A stretch of 64,000 nucleotides of DNA from Paenibacillus ihbetae (GCF_002741055.1 NZ_CP016809.1:1426001-1490000), one strand, 5' to 3'. Shown: positions 15,856 through 25,975, counted from the stretch's first letter. Numbers and translations are program-made. Notes: generated from the sequence alone by a model not told the origin.

Positions 15856-18800
15856 TTAGCGGTTCATATAACCTGCCATTTCCAGCATTCTGGCCAAGAC
15901 GGCAGCGCCCTCGGCACGGGTAGACTCGGCATCCGGTGCAAAACGTTCGGACCCGCGTCCCTTCATAATGCCCGAATGCACGATGGCCGACACCGCCTCC
16001 TCGGACCAGCCCGCAATGCTGTCACGGTCCTTGAAACCCTCCAGCACCGAGCCTGGATCAACGGCCTCCAGTTCGGTTCCGGCTAGCTTCATTGCGCGGA
16101 CGAGCAGCACGCTCATGTGCTCCCGCGTAATTCGGTCATTCGGTCTGAACTCGCCGCTGTTGAAGCCTTCAATCAATCCATGCTCCACGGCCGTCGCTAC
16201 AGCTGAAGCATACCAAGCGTCCGCCCCGACGTCCCGGAAGCCGGCATCGTCCGCCTGCTCCTTCAGCCCGAGCGCCCGAACGAGCATTGCCGTAAACTGG
16301 GCCCTCGTTACCTGCTCATTCGGACCGAACCGGGACTCGCTGAGCCCTTCGATGACGTGCTTGGAGGCAAGCAGCGAGACGTCTTCATTGGACCAGTGAT
16401 TCTTCACATCCGCAAACGTCTTTTCATATGCGGCAGCCGTATAAATTCCGCTTTCCCGGAATCTGAACTCCGCATGGGCCGGTCTGATTATCGCCGGTAC
16501 GAAATAAAGTTTACCGGCAGCCGAATCCCATCTCAGAATCGATGTAGCAGATGCGTTGGCACTTCCCGACAGCGGCTTGGTGAACTTGGCCGGCGCCCCC
16601 TTCCAAGCAGTGATCGGCTTCACCGTATCCCCCTGTTTCCAGGCAAAGGAAAGCTCAAGGGATGCACCGAGCTTGGAAGCTCCCTGCCGTAAGGCTTTGC
16701 TGATCGCATCCTCCTCCGCTTTCGCGGCGCTGCCGACCCGAATCTGAAGCGTATCGGCATTCCCCTGCTGCTGCAGCATTTCCCGCAGCACCTGAATTGG
16801 AAGCTCCAGCTTGCCGAAGGTCGATTCCACTGTGATAGAGCCGCCTTGCAGCTCCGCTGCAGCTGTGCTTATGCCTTTTGCCGGCAAGTTCAGCACGATG
16901 GAATCCGCCGCTTCGTCGAATGCATACGCAAGCACACGAGACGGCGCTGTTTGCTTGCGCAGCTGTTCAATATCCGCCAGCATCCGCTTCTCATTCGCAT
17001 CAGCTGTCACAACGGTCCGTCCGTCCGCGCCCGTCTCTTTCTTGATGTTTAGGCGCGGCTCTTCCGGTTTAGGAGGAATCGGAGGCTCTCCACCGGATCC
17101 GCCTCCCGGATTTCCAGGGTTACCAGGGTTCGAGCCCCCGCCTCCCGTTGATGTCCGAATCACCTCGAACGTTTTGCTGTTGGTCTTATAGTTGTCAACG
17201 TACACGTCGACCGTAACCGAGTTGACGCCGGTTGCCAGCGGAACTGCAGCCGTAAATTTTCCGTTTGTGGACACCGACGCTTCGCCGCCGTTTACATTTA
17301 CGGTAGCCTTGCCGGGTCCAAGAACTTCGACCTGACCTTCGAGCTGAAGCTGGCTGTCCCGTGTCTCTTTCCCCTCATCATCCATCAGTCCGCTTAATAC
17401 CGCGGAACGCACCTGATCACCCGTATTGTAGGCGTTCGCCACGAGCTGACGCAGCGTTCTCGTGCCGGACGGGTCCAGCGTGGATATGACGAAGCCGCCC
17501 TGAGGGATGACGCTGTTGTTCTCCTCCGGTGATCCCCAGCTCCATTTGATGGCCTGATTGCGGTTCACGACTTTCGTAACCTGACCGGTATTATCGACAA
17601 CGACCTCGACGCCAAACCGGTTGGTGCCCGTAGAATAGCCGAAGGCCTCGGTCATGACGTTGATGTTCCCTTCAATGCGGTTGACATTATAATAGTTGCC
17701 TTCCAGGAACGTATCCGGGCTATTCGGCAAGCTCATCCCGAGCTGGTAGTCCTTCACCCATTCCCGGTCCTGCAGCGCTGCCTTGGCGATCGGCCAGTTG
17801 ACCTGGGAGGCGTCGAACAGCATCAGGCCGTTCGTATTCTTCAATCCGGCTTGGAATACTTCCCGCTGCACCGCTGGCGCCTGCACGTTGTTCATGGCGA
17901 TTCCTGCATACAGCGGAATCTCCCCGTTCGTCACAATATTGCCGAGCGTAATGTACTTCTGAATCTCCTGACTGGTCGTTTGATAAGCCCCGATCATGAG
18001 GAAATCCAGATACTCAATGTATCCCGTCTCATAATAATCCGGCGTATACACCGATTCGTCCGGCATGCCGAGCGCAGGATGGTACCTGAAGTTTTTGCTG
18101 CCCCAGTTCACGCCGTTTAAGTAATAGGTTTCATACCAGGAGCCGACGTAAGAGGACACCTGGATCGTCTTGCCCTTGGTAGCCTCATAGGAATCCGCCA
18201 GCTCTTTTACCTCCCGGAAGAAGCTTTGGATCGTTCCGGAGCGGAATTCCCACCATTCTTGAATCAGCGGACCATATACCCGCACATTGTTCTCATAGTA
18301 AAAAATATCGTTCGGCCAATTGGTCAACTGCTTGCCTTGGGCCTGGAGGAACTGCTCGAACTTCACGCGAGTTTCCTCGCTGAAATCAGCCCCCTCGTTA
18401 TCGTAACGGCTGCGGTCGTGAACGATGCCGTCCACGTCATAGTTTTTGATGATTTCCTCAAACGTCTTCAGCTGGTAATCGCGGACCTCGTCATTGGCCG
18501 GATTGACAAAAGCGACGAGCCCCTGCTTGTTGCTTTCCCGAAGGCGCTTGATCTCGCCGTTGTTCTCCGCGAAGTAGACGCGCTCCTCCCAGTCCAGATG
18601 ATCGTTGAGCACGGCGTATTCATTATGAGCGATCGAGCCTTCGGCAAATACATTGATCGCCGCATGAATCTTCAATCCCAGCGCATGGCCGTGATCGATG
18701 AATTCCTGCAGCAGATCGAGATCCGGGCTTGCTCCGGCCTTCTCCGGCGCCTTGATCTCGCTGACGTAAGGCCTTCCCGTGAGGTCGTTCTTTTTGTACG

Positions 18801-20493
18801 ATACATAGCCCTCCACGCCCTTCACGTCCAAAGCGATGGAAGTAACGCCCGTATCCTTGGCTCTCTCCAGGAATTCCCGGACTTGCTCGCTGCTTTGGAA
18901 TTTCCGCACATTCGATGCCTGGTCAACCCAGAGAATGACTTCTTTCTCAGACGAAAAGCCCGGTCTTGCGAACACCGCAAGCTCCTGCTTATCCTGTTCA
19001 ATCCCGTTCTTCAGCACCAGAACCTCGATATAATTAATGCCGGCGGTGAGCGAATAATTGTACGTAAACGTGCCGTCTGCACCAAAAGGAACCTCGGTCC
19101 CGTTCACGAGCAGCTTGATCGCATTCACGTCGTCTATGTTGTCGATCTTGCCCGATATGACCGTACTGCCCTCCGTCACTGTATACATCTGCGCGTTATC
19201 GAGCTTAAGCCGGGCAATGGCGCCGTTGCCGCTCATCAGATCCCGCACCTGAACGACCTCGCCGTTCTTGCGCAGCTTGATAACGTCTCCCACCTTGAAA
19301 TTTTCGGCCAAATAACGCTTGATGTTGTTGCCAGTGTAGCTGTTGTCCTGTGCCATCAGCACGTAGCCGCCTTCGGGAATTTCAAGCTCCGTCGGCCCCG
19401 TCCACACCGGCGGCTTGCCGTTGATGGAAGGGTTGATGACCTGCAGCACCCGGTTGTTGGCATCCACCTGAACCGCGACATTCGTCTGCGGAACCGTGAT
19501 AGACGTGCCGAAGTCCCTCGTAAACAAAGCCACGATGTTCGGGATACCGGTTACATCTTTATCAATATAGTCCAGTTTCTTGCGCGGACCCTCAATGTCG
19601 ATCGTAATATCCTTCGGGGCCGCTTCGACCTCGATATAATCTTGATTTTCGATTGGCTCATAAACCACGTTTATCTTCGTCGAAGCCAGCTCATTCCCGC
19701 CGATGATCAGCTTTACGGTGATCGGGTTGGCCCCAGGCTCCAGATACACGTTCATCCGGAACATTCCTTCCGCCGACAGCTCGGCTTCCTCGCCGTCCAC
19801 GGTAACGACGGCATCCTGATCTGCCGGCAGGTTAGCCACAAAGCCCGCTACCTCCACGACAGGGATATCGACGAGCATACCGTCCTCCGTAATCAGATAC
19901 AGCTCCGGAGGCAAAGGATCGGGATCCGGTCCTGGCGGATCCGGCAGGAAGTCCCCGGCCTTGACCTCAGCTCCTGCGCGCATGAGCGTCGCTTGCTCGC
20001 CTTCCCGGAAATGCTGGAACAGCGTTTTTTGGTACGTAGACGTATCCCAGTCTGCCGTCTTCCCCGTCAGGACCACATACCCGCCTTCCGGTACCGGCAA
20101 ACGCATATCCGGGTCCCACCCTGTAGGAGGATCGCTATCCGGACCTACCACCGTCTGCACTGTTCCGTTTGCATCCACAGCGACGGCGACATGCAGCGTC
20201 GGCACCCAGATTTCCTTGTCATATACCGCGTTGGTGACCCCGGAGCCGCTGGTATACAGCGCCAAATAATCGTTCTTTCCTTCCAGCGAAGCGCCGCTGA
20301 CATTAATGTCGGTCAACTCCAGCTCGGTTCCATCCTTTGCCACGAACGTGACGGGCTCAGGACTCGCCCCGCCCCCTCCCGGATCGCCCGGGACGGTATC
20401 GGCATATAGCGGCATCGCCGCAGGAGCCAGCAAAGAGAAGATCAGCGAAAGGCCGAGCAGCAAAGACAGCCTCCTCCGAAACATACGATTCAT
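15856..20493 (-). CDS. S-layer-anchored GHL10-family protein, 1545 aa
   Basis: Large secreted surface protein. A signal peptide (about residues 1-32) is followed by alternating modules: type A (about 51-178, 288-424 and 930-1040; valine-rich, each with W and an IPxGG[YF]V-like strand) and type B Ig-like domains (about 198-281, 430-508 and 1044-1112). Between the second and third pairs lies a GHL10 (DUF4015/YngK-like) TIM barrel at about 516-914, with DVKGVEGYVSY, HAAINVFAEG and DGIVHDRSRYD. A Gly/Pro linker, an unassigned domain and three SLH domains (about 1358, 1416 and 1485 to the end) anchor it to the cell-wall polymer. Family members are probable glycoside hydrolases; the substrate is unknown. 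The start at 20493 follows AAAGGTGG. It lies downstream of an ABC sugar importer and probably feeds it. Confidence 0.88.
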   Translation of the reverse strand: MNRMFRRRLSLLLGLSLIFSLLAPAAMPLYADTVPGDPGGGGASPEPVTFVAKDGTELELTDINVSGASLEGKNDYLALYTSGSGVTNAVYDKEIWVPTLHVAVAVDANGTVQTVVGPDSDPPTGWDPDMRLPVPEGGYVVLTGKTADWDTSTYQKTLFQHFREGEQATLMRAGAEVKAGDFLPDPPGPDPDPLPPELYLITEDGMLVDIPVVEVAGFVANLPADQDAVVTVDGEEAELSAEGMFRMNVYLEPGANPITVKLIIGGNELASTKINVVYEPIENQDYIEVEAAPKDITIDIEGPRKKLDYIDKDVTGIPNIVALFTRDFGTSITVPQTNVAVQVDANNRVLQVINPSINGKPPVWTGPTELEIPEGGYVLMAQDNSYTGNNIKRYLAENFKVGDVIKLRKNGEVVQVRDLMSGNGAIARLKLDNAQMYTVTEGSTVISGKIDNIDDVNAIKLLVNGTEVPFGADGTFTYNYSLTAGINYIEVLVLKNGIEQDKQELAVFARPGFSSEKEVILWVDQASNVRKFQSSEQVREFLERAKDTGVTSIALDVKGVEGYVSYKKNDLTGRPYVSEIKAPEKAGASPDLDLLQEFIDHGHALGLKIHAAINVFAEGSIAHNEYAVLNDHLDWEERVYFAENNGEIKRLRESNKQGLVAFVNPANDEVRDYQLKTFEEIIKNYDVDGIVHDRSRYDNEGADFSEETRVKFEQFLQAQGKQLTNWPNDIFYYENNVRVYGPLIQEWWEFRSGTIQSFFREVKELADSYEATKGKTIQVSSYVGSWYETYYLNGVNWGSKNFRYHPALGMPDESVYTPDYYETGYIEYLDFLMIGAYQTTSQEIQKYITLGNIVTNGEIPLYAGIAMNNVQAPAVQREVFQAGLKNTNGLMLFDASQVNWPIAKAALQDREWVKDYQLGMSLPNSPDTFLEGNYYNVNRIEGNINVMTEAFGYSTGTNRFGVEVVVDNTGQVTKVVNRNQAIKWSWGSPEENNSVIPQGGFVISTLDPSGTRTLRQLVANAYNTGDQVRSAVLSGLMDDEGKETRDSQLQLEGQVEVLGPGKATVNVNGGEASVSTNGKFTAAVPLATGVNSVTVDVYVDNYKTNSKTFEVIRTSTGGGGSNPGNPGNPGGGSGGEPPIPPKPEEPRLNIKKETGADGRTVVTADANEKRMLADIEQLRKQTAPSRVLAYAFDEAADSIVLNLPAKGISTAAAELQGGSITVESTFGKLELPIQVLREMLQQQGNADTLQIRVGSAAKAEEDAISKALRQGASKLGASLELSFAWKQGDTVKPITAWKGAPAKFTKPLSGSANASATSILRWDSAAGKLYFVPAIIRPAHAEFRFRESGIYTAAAYEKTFADVKNHWSNEDVSLLASKHVIEGLSESRFGPNEQVTRAQFTAMLVRALGLKEQADDAGFRDVGADAWYASAVATAVEHGLIEGFNSGEFRPNDRITREHMSVLLVRAMKLAGTELEAVDPGSVLEGFKDRDSIAGWSEEAVSAIVHSGIMKGRGSERFAPDAESTRAEGAAVLARMLEMAGYMNR

Positions 20494-20578
20494 TAACAGT
20501 TACCACCTTTCATCGCATATTAAGATTTCCTGCTTGTTGAAGCACCACTTTTTTAGCAACACCTCCTTTCTAAAAGTT

Positions 20579-20615
20579 GTGAAAAAGCAGCCGCGCTATG
20601 CAACTGCTTTTTCAC
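20579..20615 (-). terminator. hairpin after the lipoprotein gene
   Basis: Perfect 12-bp stem GTGAAAAAGCAG ... CTGCTTTTTCAC between the binding-protein gene and the SLH gene. The stem itself carries a T/A run. It may cause partial termination so that the large surface protein is made at a lower level than the importer. Confidence 0.6.
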
Positions 20616-20623
20616 TCCATCAT

Positions 20624-22168
20624 TTACTTCGTCGATTGAAACCATTCATTGGCTGCGGCCACCATATCGGCTCCGCCTTCCGCTCTCCACTGTGCGAGGA
20701 ATTGATCATAGGAATCAATCGGCTTCGCTCCCGAAATGAATTGCAGCACATTGTCATCCAGCAGCGTCGTCAGCTTCAGGAAATTCTTCGATACCGCGTC
20801 GATCGGCGGGGCTGGCGACATCGGATCTACAACGATTAGGCCCTCGGCATTTTTCTGGAAGGTTTCGAAATGCTCTTGCAGGATCGGATCTTTGCGGACG
20901 CGAGCCTGCCAATATATTGGGTATTTCTCTTCATCCACCCCGGTCAGGAAGGCGCTGGCATTGTTCAGGTCGTCATTGAATTTCGGCAGGATCGGATAGT
21001 ATTTGTCGTCCTTCACTTCATGGTGCACGCCTTCCTCGCCGATCGCGATGCCCTTGAACGTCTCCGGCTCCATCTTGGCATTCAGGAAATCCATGGCCGC
21101 TTCCTTGTTCTTCGAGGATTTCAGGATTGCGATATACCAGGTCGTATTGGCTTTCGCGCCGACAACCGCTTTACCGTCCTTCCCCTTCAGATAAGGGATA
21201 ACACTCGTTTTTGCCTCTGGGAAGTTCTTCTTCAGCGCGGCAATTGTCGTTCCGGCATTCCACCAGGCAAGCTTATACATCGCTGCTTTACCACCTGAGA
21301 ATTTCTCGATCGATTTCTGAGCCGTATTAACCGGCATTTCGGTATCCAACAGACCTTCTTTGTACAATTTATTCATGTACGTAATATATTCCTTCATCTC
21401 TGGCTGTTCAGCACGGTGAACCAACTTGCCATCGACTTCCTTCCAATCGGTCAAAATGCCAAAAGTCGTAGCGATGTCGCCATAAAGAGAAGCGGACTCT
21501 TTGCTCATTGTGAGCGGTATGACATTTTTCTTCTCTTTAATCGTCTTCAGCACAGTATAAAGCTCATCGGTGTTCGTAGGCGTGGACAGCCCCAATTCAT
21601 CCATCCAGTCTTGTCTGACCACTAACGCTTCACCAACGCTTACCCCTGAACCAGTTTCAGGAATACCGTAGATCTTCCCGTCGATGGTGGCGCTTCCAAA
21701 AGACTCTGGTTTGATCGATTGCGTAATATAATTGCCGTGGGATTCCAGCAGCTCGTCAATCGGCTCCAATGCTCCGGCAGAGGCCAGGTTATAGAACTGG
21801 GGGGCATTCAGCTTCACCAGATCATAATTGTCTTTGCTCGATACGAGCAGGTTCAGCTTCTCATCCGCGTTCTCGGCCGGAAGCAGCTCATACTCCACTT
21901 TGTAGCCGGTTCGCTCTTCGATATATTTCGCTACATACTCGGTCTTCGGGTCAAACAATCCGTACTGCATGATCATGCGCAGTCCCGGCTTCTCGCCCCC
22001 TTGAGTTCCTTTATCGCCGCCGTTCTCCGCAGGAGTCGTGGCCGGCGGATCGGACGGTGTCGCCGACGGCGTGTTCGTCCCCGTTCCGCCTCCCCCACCG
22101 CAGGCGGACAATGCCAGCGTAAAGCCGAGAATCGCGGTAAGCACAGCGGATTTTTTCTTCTTAATCAT
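20624..22168 (-). CDS. extracellular solute-binding lipoprotein of ABC importer
   Basis: Sugar-binding lipoprotein of 514 aa. The signal sequence MIKKKK... ends in LSACGGGG, a lipobox with the modified Cys, followed by a Thr/Pro/Gly-rich linker of about 40 residues. The fold is that of LplA-type binding proteins (PGLRMIMQYGLFDPKTEYV, ATIDGKIYGIPE, LVVRQDWMDELGL). The start at 22168 has AAGGAGGG six bases upstream. It is encoded after its two permeases with a 206-bp gap in which I see no gene, and before the surface protein at 15856. The sequence is clearly different from the two paralogues at 4962 and 6805, so a different oligosaccharide is likely. Confidence 0.92.
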   Translation of the reverse strand: MIKKKKSAVLTAILGFTLALSACGGGGGTGTNTPSATPSDPPATTPAENGGDKGTQGGEKPGLRMIMQYGLFDPKTEYVAKYIEERTGYKVEYELLPAENADEKLNLLVSSKDNYDLVKLNAPQFYNLASAGALEPIDELLESHGNYITQSIKPESFGSATIDGKIYGIPETGSGVSVGEALVVRQDWMDELGLSTPTNTDELYTVLKTIKEKKNVIPLTMSKESASLYGDIATTFGILTDWKEVDGKLVHRAEQPEMKEYITYMNKLYKEGLLDTEMPVNTAQKSIEKFSGGKAAMYKLAWWNAGTTIAALKKNFPEAKTSVIPYLKGKDGKAVVGAKANTTWYIAILKSSKNKEAAMDFLNAKMEPETFKGIAIGEEGVHHEVKDDKYYPILPKFNDDLNNASAFLTGVDEEKYPIYWQARVRKDPILQEHFETFQKNAEGLIVVDPMSPAPPIDAVSKNFLKLTTLLDDNVLQFISGAKPIDSYDQFLAQWRAEGGADMVAAANEWFQSTK

Positions 22169-22374
22169 GGATAACCCTCCTTGTAATTGTACTCAACAGA
22201 TCCAGCACCAGAGCAAGTTGAAGCATCACCACCTTTACGGTCCCAGGAATCAACCATTTCTTGAAGTCGTTCTTTTCCTGACATGGCTTGTCGTCCGAGC
22301 GTCGACGCTGATCATCGTGCAGCAACCATCCATTCCCCGGAGTACTCTTTTTTTGATGACATCCTTTTCTGAAA

Positions 22375-23292
22375 TCACCCTTTTACCGAACCGACCAGCA
22401 CACCCTTTACGAAGTACTTTTGCAGGAAAGGATATACGAGCAAAATCGGAATCGTGGCGAGCAGAATCGAAGAGGCTTGAATGGACTGCGGGGTCGTATT
22501 TATCGCTGCATCCACGTTATCCTTCAGAAAATCCCCGCTGGAGGAAACGAGCAGTTCCTTCAAATACAGCTGCATCGGCTTTAGTCCCGGATCGGTGATA
22601 TAAATCATCGCCGCGAAATAATCGTTCCAGAAGGCAACCGCGAAGAATAATCCAATCGTTGCCATAACCGGAAGGGACAGCGGCAGGATGACGGAGACCA
22701 ATATCCGGATATTGCCCGCGCCGTCCAGTTTGGCCGATTCCTCCAGCGAGTCCGGCAGCCCTTCGAAATAGTTTTTGATAATTAACATGTTATACACATT
22801 CACCATGGCCGGCAGGAATAATACCGGGAACGTGTTGACCAGGTTCAAGTTCTGCATCAAGAGGTACGTCGGAATGAGACCGCCGCTGAACAGCATCGTG
22901 AACACGAACATCAAGAGCAGCCATTTCCGTCCGCGCAGCCGGTATTTGGATAGCGGGTAAGCTGTAATCGTCGTCAGCAGCAGGCTGCAGGCCGTTCCGA
23001 CGATGGTCAGCAGGATCGAATTTTTCAGCGAGTTCAGGAACAACGAATCCTGCAGCACATATTTATACGTTTCAAACTGAACGCCGACCGGCAGCAAACC
23101 CACCTTGCCTGAAATGACGGCCCCTTCGCTGCTCAGCGATTTGGCGATCAGGTTCACGAACGGAAGCAATGTCGTCAATCCCATCACGATGAAAAAGACG
23201 TAGTTGAAAATGTTGAAGCATTTTTCCGACAGAGACATCTTGATGACGCCCCGGGTGGTGTTGGTTCCTTCCAGTGCTTGTTTATGATCCAT
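22375..23292 (-). CDS. carbohydrate ABC transporter permease, YtcP/LplC type
   Basis: Second permease of the importer, 305 aa. It has six membrane segments, the EAA loop LEESAKLDGAGNIRILVSVI and the family C-terminus GVLVGSVKG. The start at Met 23292 is preceded by AAGGGTGG and begins 17 bp after the stop of the LplB-type gene; an ATG further out would overlap that gene. Length is normal for the family. As with the other importers here, no ATPase gene is linked, so a shared ATPase is expected. Confidence 0.92.
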   Translation of the reverse strand: MDHKQALEGTNTTRGVIKMSLSEKCFNIFNYVFFIVMGLTTLLPFVNLIAKSLSSEGAVISGKVGLLPVGVQFETYKYVLQDSLFLNSLKNSILLTIVGTACSLLLTTITAYPLSKYRLRGRKWLLLMFVFTMLFSGGLIPTYLLMQNLNLVNTFPVLFLPAMVNVYNMLIIKNYFEGLPDSLEESAKLDGAGNIRILVSVILPLSLPVMATIGLFFAVAFWNDYFAAMIYITDPGLKPMQLYLKELLVSSSGDFLKDNVDAAINTTPQSIQASSILLATIPILLVYPFLQKYFVKGVLVGSVKG

Positions 23293-23309
23293 TTCATGCC
23301 ACCCTTTCT

Positions 23310-24296
23310 TTACCAAATCCCGCGCTGCAAGTATTTTCGGCTCATCGCGTTCCCGACGATCACGAGCGTAAAGGAGATCACCGCTTCAAACAGCCCGACC
23401 GCTGTGGAGAAGCTGTAATCCTGGTTGCCTAGACCCATCCGGTAAACGTAGGTTCCGATGACATCGGATACCTGATACACGACCGGGTTGTACATGACGA
23501 GAATCTGCTCGGTTCCGGCCTCCAGCACATTGCCGAGGCGGAGGATGAACATCAGGATAATGATCGGCGCGATACCGGGCAGCGTGATATGCCACAGCTG
23601 CTTCCATCTTCCGGCTCCATCGATTTTGGCCGCTTCGTACAGCATCGGATCAATCATCGTGAAGGCAGCCAGATAGACGATCGTGCTCCAGCCCGTTTCC
23701 TTCCAGCCCGCCGACGTAATGAGCACGCTCCGGAATACGCTGTTGTCCAAGAAAAAGGCGATCGGCTCCATGCCCATGCTGACCAGCAATTTATTTACGA
23801 TCCCGCCATTCGTCGAGAGCAAATCGATGAACAATCCGCCAACGATAACCCAGGACAAAAAGTGCGGAAGGTAGATCACGGTCTGCACCGTGCGCTTAAA
23901 CATCATATTCCTCAGCTCATTCAGCATCAGGGCGATGATGATGGGGAGGGGGAACAGGATGACGATTTTCAGGAAGCTGATAATGACCGTGTTTTTGAAT
24001 ACCTGGGCAAAATCCGGCGACGTAAACAGCTTCTCGAAGTGCTTCCATCCCACCCACGGGCTATCGGCAAATCCTGTGAATATGTTGAAATCTTTAAATG
24101 CGATCGTAATGCCGTACATCGGCGTATATTTGAACAACAGCAGGAACAAAATTCCCGGCACGAGCAGCAAATAAAGATCCCACTCTTTCCAAATATCGGT
24201 CCCCAGCTTGCCCCAGTACCCTCTTCTCTGTTTGGACTGGATGCGCGGCGCTGCCGAACCGTCCGGCGTCTTCGTTGGTTCGATTGCGGGTTTCAT
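23310..24296 (-). CDS. carbohydrate ABC transporter permease, LplB type
   Basis: First gene of the operon 24296-15856. The 328-aa protein opens with a charged cytoplasmic tail and then DLYLLLVPGILFLLLFKYTP, six membrane segments, and the EAA loop LYEAAKIDGAGRWKQLWHI. The start at 24296 follows GGGGGAG by about ten bases. It works with the YtcP-type permease and the lipoprotein at 20624. Upstream it faces a long repeat region; the nearest possible control site is the GGTAATCTGATG element about 100 bp before the start. Confidence 0.92.
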   Translation of the reverse strand: MKPAIEPTKTPDGSAAPRIQSKQRRGYWGKLGTDIWKEWDLYLLLVPGILFLLLFKYTPMYGITIAFKDFNIFTGFADSPWVGWKHFEKLFTSPDFAQVFKNTVIISFLKIVILFPLPIIIALMLNELRNMMFKRTVQTVIYLPHFLSWVIVGGLFIDLLSTNGGIVNKLLVSMGMEPIAFFLDNSVFRSVLITSAGWKETGWSTIVYLAAFTMIDPMLYEAAKIDGAGRWKQLWHITLPGIAPIIILMFILRLGNVLEAGTEQILVMYNPVVYQVSDVIGTYVYRMGLGNQDYSFSTAVGLFEAVISFTLVIVGNAMSRKYLQRGIW

Positions 24297-24380
24297 ATCA
24301 TCGTCTCCCCCTTTCTATGTCTTTCAATCTCCTTGGTTATTTCACATTGTAATTCCGGGCGGAGGGACTGAGTAGGCGAG

Positions 24381-24408
24381 GATCATTACTATTTATGGTA
24401 ATCTGATG
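24381..24408. promoter_or_regulatory. candidate operator upstream of the importer operon
   Basis: GATCATTAC ... GGTAATCTGATG. The GGTAATCTGATG half matches the reverse strand of 12222-12233 before the FAD oxidoreductase gene. It sits 85-112 bp before the lplB-type start at 24296. Function inferred from recurrence at sugar-gene promoters. Confidence 0.35.
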
Positions 24409-24479
24409 TTGTGTTCAGCAGGGGGGAGTGTAATGTGCGTGTGAGGTTATTGGACTGGAATGGGGTAAAGGCATCACTT

Positions 24480-25775
24480 TCATGCGGATGCTGCTTAATG
24501 AGAGGAATCATCACTTCGCATACGGATGCTGCTTCCGATCGCTGTTGTGCCTGGATATCTTGCACTCATATTTCAATGGGAGAAATCCAGGCACAAAGGC
24601 GAACACTTCGTTTCTACAGCACCATTCCGCCTGCTCCGTGGAAGCTTTCTCCAGGTGATGCTGTCGTTGATTCGCTGGTGAAATCCCCTCCCCCCTGCTG
24701 GTTGGGGGGAGGGGGGAGCCGCTCAGGTTTCACGCCTGAGCGGCTCTTGGTCGGGGAGATTCATTGCACTCCGAAGGCGGATGGTGCTTTCAGACATTGG
24801 GAGTGGATCATCACTTCGCTTGCGGTTGCTGCTTACTGAGAGAAATCATCACTTCGCATACGGATGCTGCTTCCGATCGCTGTTGTGCCTGGATTTCTTG
24901 CACTCATATTTCAATGGGAAAAATCCAGGCGCAAAGGCGAACACTTCGTTTCTACAGCACCATTCCGCCTGCTCCGTTGAAGCTTTCTCCAGGTGCGGAT
25001 GCTGTCGTTGATTCTGGTGAAATCCCCTCCCCCCTGCTGGTTGGGGGGAGGGGGAGCCGCTCAGGTTTCACGCCTGAGCGGCTCTTGGTTGGGGAGATTC
25101 ATTGTAATCCGAGAGCGGATGGTGCTTTCAGACATTGGGAGTGGATCATCACTTAGCTTGCGGTTGCTGCTTACTGAGAGGAATCATCACTTCGCATACG
25201 GATGCTGCTTCCGATCGCTGTTGTGCCTGGATTTCTTGCACTCATATTTCCAATGGGAGAAATCCAGGCACAAAGGCGAACACTTCGTTTCTACAGCACC
25301 ATTCCGCCTGCTCCGTTGAAGCTTTCTCCAAGTGCGGATGCTGTCGTTGATTCGCCGGTGAAATCCCCTTCCCCCTGCTGGTTGGGGGGAGGGGGGAGCC
25401 GCTCAGGTTTCACGTCCTGAGCGGCTCTTGGTCGGGGAGATTCATTGTAATCCGAGAGCGGATGGTGCTTTCAGACATTGGGAGTGGATCATCACTTCGC
25501 TTGCGGTTGCTGCTTACTGAGAGGAATCATCACTTCGCATACGGATGCTGCTTCCGATCGCTGTTGTGCCTGGATTTCTTGCACTCATATTTCCAATGGG
25601 AGAAATCCAGGCACAAAGGCGAACACTTCGTTTCTACAGCACCATTCCGCCTGCTCCGTTGAAGCTTTCTCCAGGTGCGGATGCTGTCGTTGATTCGCTG
25701 GTGAAATCCCCTCCCCCCTGCTGGTTGGGGGGTGGGGGGAGCCGCTCAGGTTTCACGCCTGAGCGGCTCTTGGTC
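24480..25775. repeat. tandem repeat family 1: four copies of a ~340-bp hairpin-rich unit
   Basis: Four nearly identical units, with the marker ATCATCACTTCGCATACGG at about 24507, 24845, 25183 and 25526 (periods 338, 338 and 343). Each unit carries three inverted repeats: TGCCTGGATTTCT/AGAAATCCAGGCA, a C/G-only stem CCCCTCCCCCC/GGGGGGAGGGG, and GAGCCGCTCAGG/CCTGAGCGGCTC. A shorter ATCACTTCGC...GGNTGCTGCTT element is duplicated inside the unit. Short open frames cross the units in several phases, but none has a ribosome-binding site or a conserved single frame, so I read it as noncoding. It fills most of the 1.68-kb gap between the importer operon and the gene at 25976. Confidence 0.92.
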
Positions 25776-25975
25776 GGGGTGGTTAAGATTTCTTCGCAAT
25801 CGGAAGGAATCGCTTTCTAACAAATCGTTTTACCACATTTTCTTCAGTAATTTTTCTCACAAATGGCTGCCGCCCCTAACCTTACTTGTTCGAACTACTG
25901 CGAATGAATGAGATAAACCTATCATTGGGTGTGATTTATTTGGTATGATATGTAACTGAACGGAGGTGATTTCAC

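Noticed and set aside
18226..20409. 727-residue open frame on the plus strand opposite the SLH protein gene
   Set aside because: It lies wholly antisense to a gene with clear signal peptide, barrel and SLH domains, has no ribosome site, and its translation is low-complexity Arg/His-rich shadow sequence.
24411..25820. Series of similar 60-140-residue open frames on the plus strand
   Set aside because: They arise because the ~340-bp unit is repeated; frames shift between copies, none has a ribosome site, and they run through the hairpins.
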